Shown here piece after piece: positions 45,701-55,259 of a DNA stretch of 64,000 bases. The stretch spans positions 1,298,501-1,362,500 of the forward strand of contig CALNXK010000023.1 of NCBI GenBank assembly GCA_942486035.1, in the 5' to 3' direction. Source of the stretch: Porites lobata (taxonomy: Eukaryota; Cnidaria; Anthozoa; Scleractinia; Poritidae). A program made the translations under genes and the position numbers. Numbering within the stretch: the first letter of the stretch is position 1; every line of letters begins with the position of its first letter. A model generated the notes under the pieces. The model was not told the origin of the DNA. It saw nothing but the letters and a program-made list of their open reading frames with translations, and ran no database searches.

Positions 45701-46622
45701 GCAAGTCTGAAGGTCATCAAGCTTTGTATTCAGTGGCTTGATGTCCTCAGCCTGGTCATTGTTAGATTCTTCTTCCTCATCTAAAAAATTTTAAAAATCA
45801 AATTAGATGGCTGAAATCAAACACTCTCCACTCTTTCCAAAATGTTGCCAAACTTAAATGATAATAAAGTTCCAACTTTTTCCGTGAGCAGCATACTTAT
45901 CAAACTCGTAGTGCATTATTAGATCATCTAGTTATTAAATCTTTTCGTGCAAACCTAAGGAGATTTTCACCAAGTACAAGTGGTAAATATTTTTGGAACA
46001 ACATTGCTTCTCTTCGAAAAAAAGAATTTAAATGTGCACTGACAAGTTATTATGCTTCTCAGTACTAATATTATATATATGTCTGTTCTGCTGTCTTAAG
46101 TATATATCTATACTGTATTTTTCTTTGTCATAATATACAATTTTACTAAGAGGCAGAATATTAGTCTACCTAGATGTACCCCTCTCCAACTTAGCATTAT
46201 TTCATTCTCCGTAATTAATAGTGTTTGTAATTAATGCTAAGTGGAGAAAAATAAAATTCAAATAAATTAAAGGATTTTTGCATAAGAGGTAGTGTTCGCT
46301 CTATTTAAGGTTTACAATTTTGAAGATTGCACTCACAGAAGAGTGCTTAACGATTGTCAGATCTGGGTAGCCATGTCACCCCTGTTTCAAAGAGAATTCC
46401 ACTCCTCAGAATTACTTAGGTAGATCAGTCTATTCCTGATTAGTAAAATCCAACTAGTGGTCTATTATCAATGCTGCGTTCTAATTGGTTGAGTTACTAG
46501 TAGGCTATATGTTATAGGCTGCCCACTAGTAGCGAAAAGTGCCGGCTTTGAAAACCAAAACAATGGCGGCTGAATCGCGTTTTGCTAGCTAAAGTTGTTT
46601 TGTCTTGACATTTTTAACCAAC

Positions 46623-46655
<33 letters not shown>

Positions 46656-49600
46656 ACCCCTATGGCCTCTGAGTCAATAGTCCATGAGGCGAAAGGCCGA
46701 ATGTGCTATTGACTCAGAGCCCATTTGGGCTCGAGGAATAACTGTTAAATAGCATGCATGGGTTTAGGAGAAATTTTGTGGAAAAACTAGAATTAATTTT
46801 ATAAATATTTTCAAAATAACTTGTCTGCATGGCTAATTCAGCGCCCTTAATCAACTTACTGACATTTTAATTTAGTGATACATAAAGTTATCTTAACAAG
46901 AAAGACCACCAGCTGGGATTGAGGCAGTAGCACTAAGCATTTGGCTTTGCATATGCACAATCAGTCTACAACAGTTGTCATTTTGATATCAGGTGCTCTC
47001 AAGTTTGGGACCAATCAGCCTTTATGTCTGAGTGAATGTGTGACACATTTGCATATCAAAGTGCCCACAATACTTGTTTCTACACTATGCACATCCTTAA
47101 GTAATAAAAGCTAAAAACCGGCAAAAGGTATGTAACAGACCCAGTGGATATTGCTATCCACTGGATAAATCACTATCCAGCGGATAAGTATTAGAGACAT
47201 CAACTGCACTATTCATGAATAACCTTATCCATCTTTTGAACAACTGGTCTCAGAAAATAAAACAAATGCAACCAACCAATTTTAGGTAGTACATGGGCAT
47301 CAGTCTATATAAATACAAAAAGCAAAAAAACAGTGTACTCAAAATTTTGAAATAACAAAAAAAAAGACAACTTAACAAAATGAGTATTAAAGCAAGTTGG
47401 TGCTTTAAGTCACATACCAAAAATAACCATCTGAGCATAACTAGTACAAAACATTTTCTCACAAAAGTGATTGCTGTCAAAGAGTACTGTCCAAGAAATA
47501 ACTTATTTTTATATCATTTTTTTCACTGAGTGGGTACAACTAAGACTAAGGAAAAAGCTTTGTGATATACAGACATGGAAAGTTGCCACAGAGGCTGAGC
47601 TGAGGTGATTATCTTGGCTTAACTCTGACAAAAAATAATAAATAATTGTGCAATTTAAGGTATAAATTTACCTAAAATGCCTCTTTTATGGTACAACATG
47701 CAATCTGGTCCAAGGTGTTCTCTCTCATTGTTACTGTGTGCAATTGCACAGTTACTTTTCTGGGATTTCCGTTTTGACAATCTCCACAAAAACATCACAA
47801 GTAACAAAAATAAAATGATACATGTAATAATAATTCATCCCATGTTGCACTCAGAAGAATCCATTGATACACATTGGTTTTTTTCCCATCTAGCAAAATT
47901 TTAAATCCAATACACATCCAACTTCTGGATGACATGAACAAGTGGGCTGGGAAGTTTATACAGACAAGAGACATGACTTAAGGATCTACAAATATCTACC
48001 GAAAATGGCTGCAATCCACTACATATACAAGATTTATATTTGCATTAATTTGCATGTTTTCCCCCAAATAGAGATTCAACAACAGAAAATAAAGGGGGAT
48101 AAATAAACAAACAGGCAGTTTAAAAATATTATTATTAACAAGAAACTACACTTAAAGTAGGATTTAGTTGCAAAAAAAGTAAACAAATGTAGCATTGGTG
48201 TGAATCAAGTTAACTATTCAACAGGCACCTGCTAAGACAGACTGGCCACCACAGATAGAATACATGAACCACTACAAGATGATTCTTACACTAAGTAAAC
48301 AGCCATAACAAGGAGTTTAGGAACAACGTATCCATTATTTATATACTTTGCAGAAAAAGCAACCTACCTTCTCTTGCTATGTCCATTATTTAGAAAGACA
48401 GCAGGAAGATAAAAAAAACAACAATATCAAAACTTGCTAGTGTTATTTGAGGTCAAAATGTTTTCTTTTCCATTTATATAGTCACCAGTTTTGAGATTTA
48501 CAGTGATATCATAAAAATGGCAGTGGCCTCAGAAGTGCAAAAGTCATCTTATAATACAGGAACCAAACAGCCATAGCATTTTGTTCAGGTTTACAATGTT
48601 GGATGGTTGATGACTTCTCAAAAACTACTTCTTTGTTAGCCACATCTGCAGTAAACCATTTCAGATGTTTGTGTACCCGGCCTGCTGGTAAGAAAACCAC
48701 ATCTCTGCCACAAACCAGCCTGGACTTTGCCAACTGAATTAATGGCTGTCCTCAATTTACTCTGCTAAGACCTATGCAAATTACCTGAGACATGTGTATT
48801 GTAAACAAGTATTAAAATATTAGACCTGCCTTGAATTTTATATCATTTGGTATCCTGGTTACTCCCTTAATACTCCAAGAATTTTAGTACAGACTTCTTA
48901 AATCTAGAATAGATTTCACTTCAAGCAGGGAGACAGGTCTCCTTCATAATATTTCTGGTACCAGCAAGGAATACATCACACAAAAAAACACATTTAAGTG
49001 GTGTCCTTCTCTATGATTGGATGACCAAAAGCCAAGAACTGAATTTGGTTGCTAAGGAACAGCTTCTACCATCAACATTTCAGATTTTCTGAGGTGATGA
49101 GTTAGGAATCTACACAGAAGCTTGAGGATTGACAGCATAATAATTTTTTTTTCATCTTAAAAAAGATCTTCACAATACTGGTATTCTAAATAATTTATTT
49201 AAGACCAAAATAAAAATCTCTCTGAAACAGGGCTCCAAATGAGACCTACGAAGAAAAGTTAGAAAATGATTAAAGCATTGTAAACCTCTAAAAAGTGGTG
49301 ATCTGAGTTTTTGAGACCATACTTAAAATAATTCAAGTTTCTTGTCTCAAAATTATCTCAAATGAATTTAATGGTCTTAGAAAATCTTTCCGGATCAAAA
49401 TCATGATTTTTCCCCCGCATTTTGCCTCTGGAACTGTTTATAGGTTGCTTTGGTATGTTTTTAAAGTTGCGATGCATGCAAAAAGCAAGAGGTTTCAAAT
49501 TACACGTGACCTATGCAAATTTTACTTGCATCTACATAGATCAACAATGTTTTCTATCTTGGTATGGACGATACAGTCGGAGATTTCTTATATTATTTAT

Positions 49601-52600
49601 TCATTATTCTATGCTTTTCTATTTTTTGTTGTACGTTTCGTGGTAATTTTTGATAGGCTCACAAAAACATTACAGTTTTTGAGAAAGATTCACGGCAACT
49701 ATTTCAGATCATACTACAGTATTTCAATCTCTTCAGACCGTCACACGCGACGAATGTAAATACATACCTTCATACGTTATGCAACAAAAATAAAAACATT
49801 TTTTATAGTTCAAAAGATAGACTTTATACAAAAATACAGAGTAAATTTTCCAAAATTCAAGATAAAAAAACCTTTTGTTGTTCCTTTTTTATCGCCTAGA
49901 AACTTTGACTTAACTTTGCTAAATTGTACATGTGAACACTGTCGGTCAGTGCGAGCTACTGAACATGTGAACGGTTATGTAATTTTTCCCGAGAAATAGA
50001 TAGTTTTCTTGAAATCCTTTTGAGTGATGAATATTCAAAAATGCTGGTTTCACGAAACTCGGGACTCGAATTTCAATTGACGTGATTTATTGAAGACATG
50101 TGCATAGAGTTCCTTACAGCAAAGGAGATAGAGACGCTGTCGATAACGTAATCCTGGTAAACTATTAAATTAAAACTAAGGATAGGTACCCTGGCTCCAG
50201 AGGTCCATTCTCCAAATACAATTAGGTAAAAAAACCTCTAGCACCTTAAGCGAGGTTGACAAAAAGACATTTACAAACAGTAAAAAAGGAGATTGGCCCT
50301 TGCTTTTCAGATGAACCTTAACTATGCTACTATCAGGGGCACCCAACAATGGTTTCCAGCCTTAATAAACTGAAAACACTTTTTAGGATATCCAGAGGTA
50401 AGGTAAAAGGTAAAGGCGCACACGAGCCAAAGGCCCAAAAAGCCAGAGCTTATCCCGGTTTCATTAGCATGATGCATGCCTAGGGGTATTGCTACTCCCC
50501 CCTGGACAGGATGCTGGTCCATCAAAGGGTTACCCCCCATCAGTATGTCGCCGCTACCTATTTATAAAACTGGGTGAAGAAGACAAAGTGGAGTAAAGTT
50601 CCTTGTCTAAGGAAACAATGTGACGGGAGAGGCTTGAACCCCGGATCTCCAGATCCAGAGTTTGAGGTGTTAACCATTCGGCCACACACGCCTCCACAAG
50701 GAGGCATGGAGGCTATCCAGAGTACTTTTAGATCTCTAGAAATGCATTCTAAGCGGCACTATAAAACTTGTATCTGTTCAGTCATCCTAGGAGAATTTGA
50801 GTCTTTTCAAAATTACAAGGGCTTCAGGATTATTTTCTCAAAAAAACTTAGATGCAATCAATGTATTACAAAAGTCAGAATTTTTCTGAGCCCTCTTTCC
50901 ATCACATTTTTGACACTGAAAATTTTAGGTTTCCTTTTTTCTACGAAAAATAGCCTAACCAGGAGGAGTGAAATGTGAAAAATTAAACTTCAGAAAATCG
51001 AAGGGAATTTATTAGATAAGCTTTGAATACATGAACATGAATGGAATGGTCATCTAGAAATTTTTAGCCATCCTCAAGCAATAGAAAATTCTAGGCAATA
51101 TTTGCTTCTCCGAACAGATATTTACAGAAAACAGTCGTTGGGTGACTCTGTACTATCTATACCCTAGTAATCTGAAGTTTGTCAATCAGTGGGCTCCTAG
51201 AAATGTGGCTCAAGCTCAAAACTTTTTATTTTTGGAGCCCAAAGGGCTCCCACAAATTTTCTTAGGCAGAAGCCTTTAGAGCCTGTCCAAATTCAGCGAT
51301 GATTGATTGATTTGTCGAAAACTGTAAAACCTGTTCGTTTCCTAGCGCTCTGTGGCTCACATATAGTCAAGTTTCTCACACATGATTGGTTTGTTCGTTA
51401 GACCACAAACACAAAGGGAAAGGAATGTGGTTTGATTCTCAGCAACCGTTTGTGGGGAAGAGCGTTGCATGACAACACTAAAAACGTCTGTGTGGCAGAC
51501 TAATCAGAAGGTAGGATTAAATGATCAAAACCTTTGCTTGCTTCCTTGCAGCTGTTTTATGCACCTGAGTCTTCCTCGTTATGCTTACATTAATATTTTT
51601 TGTAAACACTATCAAAGTCATATGTGCTGCATACACCTAAAATAATCTCTTCAAACTCTGTCACTTTACAGTGTTATGAAATTTCTCCTATCATATGATT
51701 TAGATTAATTTAGGTGTGATGCAATATAGCAACTTGCATAATTGGTAAGTGAATGTACGTGTCCCTCAATTCAATTTTATTCACACTTTTATCAAATAAC
51801 AAGGTTTATTCAACTATTTTTCAACGTGACAATTCAAATAGACCGCCTTGAAAAAAATGTATCACGCATGAAAAGGTAAGGTATGCAACTCGTAATCACA
51901 GCCAATTATATCCGCGCAAAGAATTCTCAGCGGTTGAAGAGAACCTTACTTGTGTAAAAGCACATGGAAAGCTAATAATCCACACAGAAATAAACCCATC
52001 AAAATCAAAAATGCTATAAATCAAAATTAGCTTACACGTTTAAGATCAATCTATTGCCCATGATTGCTACTGTAACAGATCTTTCTTATTTTTAGCTAAT
52101 TTGCATTTTGCTACCGTAAAGGATAAGCTTAAAGTCGATAAGCCTGAGTGTTACAAGTGATACACGAACACCTTTATCGTTATAAAATACCCAACATATA
52201 ATCACACCTGATTCCAGCAGTTTGATGGCCTTCGCTTTGGCTAGCTCCAACGCTGTAACCCATCTTTGCCGTTCAACTTCAGAGTTTGCTCTCATGTAAA
52301 AGATTTGTGTTCCCCCATTAGAAATGACGAAATTACACGAATCTTCCGCGTCGATGAAAGCGCCCGCAAGGTTTATTGTCCCTCGACAAGTATGAGCCAT
52401 CTCGGCCTGGCTTCTGAAATACAAAAGAAAAGTTCCTCCTTCACAAAGAACAGAAACTCCCACAATATTGACAAGCTCGTCCGCCATTTTGAATTTCCGG
52501 CAATAACACGTCTAAAAATCCATACCTGTAGTACGACAGAAGCCCATTTGAGAGAACAAACCATCTCTTCTGATACCCTTTGATGTAATTTGTCCACTTT

Positions 52601-52707
52601 AACAGCCATCCTCTAAAATGGTCGGCGCAAACTTGTCCGTCCGGCATAGTCACATTTTCCGACGGAATATCCACAAAAGCGAAATCCTCATCAGTGGAAC
52701 GAGACAT
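36724..52707 (-). CDS. OSBP: oxysterol-binding protein, complete, 10 exons, 806 aa
   Basis: Lipid-transfer protein that exchanges ER sterol for Golgi PI4P at ER-Golgi contacts. Minus-strand exons in order: 52526-52707, 52208-52413, 45551-45780, 43933-44478, 43095-43223, 41840-42085, 40380-40601, 39072-39167, 37555-37751, 36724-37090. All junctions are GT-AG, and phases agree for 2421 nt with one stop. The length (806) is almost that of human OSBP. A PH domain spans about residues 31-123 (GWLLKWTNYIKGYQKRWFVL; ERQRWVTALELAKAKA). A charged helical segment follows, then an acidic run and an FFAT-like EFFDAIAE at 290-297 for VAP binding. The ORD covers about 395-790 with the signature EQVSHHPP at 512-519, split by an intron, and ends CPEIYS. 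The start ATG is at 52705-52707; an upstream GTG is not needed. Confidence 0.97.
38125..39064 (+). mobile_element. 5'-truncated LINE (CR1/L2-like), 3' end with (ATGT)n tail
   Basis: Antisense in OSBP intron 8. The reading begins at the reverse-transcriptase active-site region (SDECQLH, in place of the usual ADD box) and continues with a KANPAKHQGMVLG segment, then FKDHISSVCKKINNQFSVFK and SSVKYWNSLPD...FKRKL near 38830-38925. One or two frameshifts and stops break it. After the stop there is an A/T-rich tail region, AATAAAGTTT and (ATGT)n at 39040-39064. The tail ends about 7 bases from OSBP exon 8. Confidence 0.88.
39701..39995. mobile_element. MITE-like element in OSBP intron 7
   Basis: TTCCAAAAAATATCCATACC at left is inverted as GGTATGGATATTTTCTGGAA at right, each next to a homopolymer of C or G. 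It is 295 bp long with no coding sequence. The second C-rich and G-rich tracts (39719-39731; 39966-39977) are part of the ends. Confidence 0.7.
40888..41149. mobile_element. 262-bp MITE in OSBP intron 6, 5-bp TSD (CTGTT)
   Basis: The ends CAGGGTCCGAAATTAAC and GATTTTTCGGACCCTG are inverted, and an internal GGCGCCAACTGGCGA and TGGTCGCCAGA pair is also inverted. CTGTT is duplicated at 40883-40887 and 41150-41154. There is no coding sequence. CAGGG ends resemble hAT or CACTA-like elements, but the duplication length fits neither well. Confidence 0.7.
41342..41440. repeat. dispersed repeat with CRE/YY1-like words, internally duplicated
   Basis: TTTCACATGACGTCACGGCG and then GCCATATTGGTGTCCCA match 16085-16150. 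A second CGGCGGCCATGTTGGTGTCC unit follows after about 32 bp, so this copy has a short internal duplication. It lies in OSBP intron 6, next to a SINE. Confidence 0.6.
41461..41692 (-). mobile_element. tRNA-derived SINE (Ser/Leu-like head) in OSBP intron 6
   Basis: On the minus strand the head reads ACATGGCCGAGTGGTCAGTG (A box TGGCCGAGTGG) and then CCAGTTTCTAGTCC (degenerate B box), followed by a non-tRNA body and an A/T-rich end. It cannot fold as a complete tRNA, so it is a SINE rather than a tRNA gene. It is in sense orientation with OSBP. Confidence 0.6.
43255..43532 (-). mobile_element. tRNA-derived SINE in OSBP intron 4
   Basis: The head on the minus strand reads GGATTAGCTCAGTCGGTAGA, then GTGGGCTCGATTCC: A box TAGCTCAGTCGG and B box GGCTCGATTCC (43465-43475) at tRNA-like spacing. 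The body continues with unrelated sequence ending in AATAAAGTGC. It is a Pol III-type SINE in sense orientation with OSBP. Confidence 0.75.
44812..44915. repeat. direct repeat copy 1 in OSBP intron 3
   Basis: Shares ACAAACAGTATTAATTTGTT and CTTTGTAATTCAGCATTTTA, then AAATTGAAGTTTGATAAATT, almost base for base with 45316-45452. The other copy carries about 30 extra bases in the middle. Confidence 0.85.
45316..45452. repeat. direct repeat copy 2 in OSBP intron 3
   Basis: Partner of 44812-44915, about 500 bp away in the same orientation. It includes an insert around GGCGCCACCATCGAAAGT. The high identity suggests a fairly recent duplication or a shared young repeat. Confidence 0.85.
45890..46262 (+). 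mobile_element. LINE 3' fragment (CR1/L2-like) in OSBP intron 2
   Basis: A plus-strand reading QHTYQTRSALLDH, then FWNNIASLRKKEFKCAL and SYYASQY with a stop is the typical C-terminus of a LINE ORF2. A noncoding A/T-rich 3' region and an AATAAA-rich end at about 46250 follow. It is 5' truncated and antisense to OSBP. Confidence 0.7.
46439..46746. mobile_element. two adjoining inverted-repeat elements
   Basis: The first runs 46439-46640: TTAGTAAAATCCAACTAGTGG at left is matched by CCAACTAGTTGGATTTTACTA at right. The second runs 46640-46746: ACAATTATTCCTC at left is matched by GAGGAATAACTGTT at right, with an inner palindrome around GAGTCAATAG. They may be one composite element. There is no coding sequence. 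Confidence 0.6.
46960..47080. repeat. uninterrupted copy of the 5.1-kb dispersed repeat
   Basis: Matches the two halves of 5063-5302 and serves as the empty site that proves the MITE insertion at 5152-5273. Confidence 0.7.
47111..48360. other. OSBP intron 2, part without recognised elements
   Basis: It includes a TATCCACTGGATAAAT-like inverted patch at 47140-47190, also found in the element at 63183-63320. Otherwise I see no gene or clear repeat. Confidence 0.4.
48368..48376 (-). other. OSBP: possible 9-nt in-frame microexon of OSBP
   Basis: On the minus strand a long pyrimidine tract (TTGTTGTTTTTTTTATCTTC), a CTAAAT branch-like word and CATAG precede CAAGAGAAG, which is followed by the strong donor GTAGGT. 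Inserted between exons 2 and 3 (phase 1 on both sides) it would add three residues, Ala-Arg-Glu, with no frame change. Transcript evidence is needed; it may be chance. Confidence 0.25.
48377..50390. other. OSBP intron 2, no recognised element
   Basis: AT-rich, with chance open frames near 48.5-48.7 and 49.4-49.8 kb and no splice support. Confidence 0.4.
50395..50695 (-). mobile_element. tRNA-derived SINE (Leu-like head) in OSBP intron 2
   Basis: On the minus strand the head reads GTGTGGCCGAATGGTTAACA (A box TGGCCGAATGG) and then GGGGTTCAAGCCTC (B box GGTTCAAGCCT). A roughly 200-bp body follows, ending in repeated CCTTTACC/CCTTTTACC words. It is a complete-looking SINE in sense orientation with OSBP. 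Confidence 0.8.
50700..52207. other. 5' part of OSBP intron 2, no recognised element
   Basis: No coding or clear repeat sequence is seen. The intron ends at the donor CTCAC-type site beside exon 2 (minus strand). Confidence 0.4.
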
Positions 52708-52709
52708 GA

Positions 52710-52717
52710 TCACGTGA
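52710..52717. promoter_or_regulatory. OSBP: TCACGTGA E-box touching the OSBP start codon
   Basis: On the minus strand GTCACGTGAT directly precedes CATG of the OSBP start, so the palindromic core TCACGTGA ends two bases before the ATG. The CLEAR element bound by TFEB/MITF-type factors has the consensus GTCACGTGAC (established knowledge); this differs at the last base. If the 5' UTR is short the site is in the core promoter. Function is inferred only. Confidence 0.35.
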
Positions 52718-54087
52718 CAAGATGGTACAGCAAGTCTGACACGAATGATCGGAGATCTTTGTGAAAAGAAAGTGAAAGAAATCTAACTACCTGCACATAA
52801 AAGATTCACTATAATAAAGCTTTCCTGCCCAGACTAATTATCATTTGGAGTTAATGTTAGGTCAGCAAAGACCAGGAACCATGACATCACGCCACATTGC
52901 GTAACCCACGTTCTAATGCCGCTGGTCATAATAGACTCCTTGTACCTTGTATCTTCCTCTATCTCCCCCCGGCAAAGTCCTAACAATCCCTCTGCCCTTA
53001 AAATTATGCAAAAGGTCCCAACTAAATTATCTAGAAACAAATGTATATGGCAACATTACACATGTGATTGGATAATTGCTTGTTTTGAAAATATGTCAAA
53101 GCACGGTCCAACAGTACAAATACTGTGTAAATCATCATTGTCTCAGCGTTTTTCAAATTGTCTGGATGCTCTGAAAAAATTCTCTCAAAAGAAAAACCAT
53201 TTCAACATGCCTGGAATTAACGGGATTTTGAAAATTTTTCACTTACCCTGAGTGCAGATGTCTAAATTCGATGGAACCATGATCAACCCGAAGTAAACTT
53301 TCAGCCCGGCAAGTTCTGTCACTCTTGCAGGAACAGACTATACCCATGAATAACGCAGCTGAACATTGCTTCTGAGAACTCGGCTACGGCTTAAATATTG
53401 CCTTCACTGGCATCTTTTCTCTGGGGGTAAGTGGTTGAAAAATTGTTTGTAACGCTTAAAAATCAAAATAAGGTGACGTACTGAAGCACGACAAGAGCTA
53501 TGCGTGTATTATGTTTACCCCAAAAGGTACAAACAACGACAACACTGCGTAATAAAGATTTGTTGATGACCTGGGGTTAAGGGGGCGTCTTAAGTACGAG
53601 AATATTAAATTCACAAGTATTCTATTCCGGAAATGTCACGCGATGAATTTTTCTTTAAATGTCACACCTTACAGACCTTACAAGAAGCCCAAAAAAAGTC
53701 TTAAAAATGTAACAACGGAAACTACAAAGAAGCTCAAGGGGGTGGTTAACTCTTGTTTTCTTCGTCAACAGGACTTTTGTCTCCAGAGTTCTTCTGTTTG
53801 AGCACTGGGGTCGAGAAAAGAACCAGTCATATGTAGAAAGGTTTACTCCTGGGGGGTTTACCCGAACTGGAATGCGCCAGAATACTTCCAAGCGCTTGCT
53901 ACGCAGGCTACAGCCGTCGGCTTACACCCACCCCGCCCCGAGGCTCGCTAAAGAATTTTAAAATTCTCAAACAACTCTCTGAGATTATGAGAGGTTTTTT
54001 CATCGCGGCGTTGCATTCCACAATTGTCTAATTGGAGAAAGTGATTTTAACTTTAATTTTGATAAAAATCAAGCATGTTCATTCATG
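52718..54087. other. OSBP upstream region, no gene seen
   Basis: It should contain the OSBP promoter and possibly 5' UTR exons. No TATA box or conserved motif stands out beyond the E-box. Open frames near 52.9-53.25 and 53.65-53.9 kb lack support. Confidence 0.4.
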
Positions 54088-54089
54088 TA

Positions 54090-54539
54090 TGAGTTGACTC
54101 CCGATAACTCGAACCCTCACTAACTCGATTTCCCCTGGATTTCCTTCTTACATTTACTGTAATTTTACCCTCGGTAACTCAAACCCTCGATAACTCGAAC
54201 CTCCCGCTAACTCGAAGTAATTTTTGTTTCCCTTCTACAACCCTTCAGCTCATTTCTATACAATTTTACCCTCGATAATTCAAACCATGTTATAAGCAGT
54301 ATAAGCGCGTGACAGGTCGGAAAAAAACCGTGTACTGAAGTCCGAAACATTGAATTTATTTCAACCGAGTAAATTCTTTGTCTTTCCTTTTTGTTCACTC
54401 CAGTTCAAATTCAGTGTCCTTTAACCTTCCATTTGCTTATCTCCTTACTTCCGGTTATTTGCTTCAAACTCCCGATATTCCCGATAACTCGAACTTTATT
54501 GGATTTCCCTTGAAGGTTCAACTTATCGGGAGTCGACTG
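54090..54539. mobile_element. 450-bp MITE, TA target, pogo/Tigger-like ends
   Basis: The left end TGAGTTGACTCCCGATAACT and the right end TATCGGGAGTCGACTG are inverted; the elements are flanked by TA at 54088-54089 and 54540-54541. Internally, GATAACTCGAACC(CTC) recurs at least five times. CAGT-type ends on a TA target are typical of Tc1/mariner-pogo elements. There is no transposase. Confidence 0.75.
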
Positions 54540-54639
54540 TATATCTTCCTTTTTTTTTCTTTGTTTCATTTACTAGTTTTTTCCTTTTTGTGTGTGTTTG
54601 TTTTTTGTGTAGCTGCGTGTCGTGTGTGTACCTGACCCT

Positions 54640-54812
54640 TGAAAATCATTTATTAATAACCTAAGTAAGGCTACCCTTCTTTTTAGCCCTCGATGGTTAT
54701 TATGGGCACCCGGTAATCACTCTATATTTAATAGCATTTTTTATATAATGTAAATCAATGTGGAGTCCCCCCGACAAAATAAAGTTGTTGTCGTTGTTGT
54801 TGCTGCAATTGT
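54640..54812 (+). mobile_element. probable LINE 3' end with (GTT)n tail
   Basis: The sequence runs to ACAAAATAAAGTTGTTGTCG and GTTGTTGTTG, the usual end of a non-LTR element on the plus strand. The 5' extent is uncertain and no ORF remains. Confidence 0.4.
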
Positions 54813-55063
54813 TGTTTAGACGTTCCAACGATCTTCGACAGCATCTTCCTCGAGCTAACTGTCATGCGCATGTAGCCTGCGTCGCAAATACTCTAAATCC
54901 TCTGTATATCCATAGAGGACTAACGCAAATGGTCTAGACGATGCGTAAGCCGGCTGCATGCAACGCACGCTGACTAGTAAACAAAAATTTTTTTAGCAAT
55001 TAATTCATTATTCAATTCTTAGTTAATTTATGGGGCTCCACTGAAAACCTTCATGTCATTAGT
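54813..55063. other. intergenic, no gene seen
   Basis: Ordinary spacer between a LINE tail and a microsatellite. Confidence 0.4.
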
Positions 55064-55200
55064 ATCATCATCATCATCATCATCATCATCATCGTCGTCG
55101 TCATCGTCATCGTCATCGTAAACCCCACCGAAATCATGTTCATCATCATCATCATCTCTCCACCGCAGAAGATCATCTGGGTGTCATCATCATCATCGTC
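55064..55200. repeat. (ATC)n/(GTC)n microsatellite
   Basis: ATC repeats at 55064-55092 pass into CGT/CAT repeats to about 55120. Two shorter ATC runs follow at about 55139-55157 and 55186-55200. Confidence 0.9.
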
Positions 55201-55259
55201 TAAACCCCAAACAATGTGATTGAGAGAAATCACTCCACGAGGTTCTAATAGCCCGGGGG

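Noticed and set aside
48509..48733. 74-codon minus-strand open frame in OSBP intron 2
   Set aside because: It cannot be spliced between exons 2 and 3 in phase with good sites and has no OSBP similarity.
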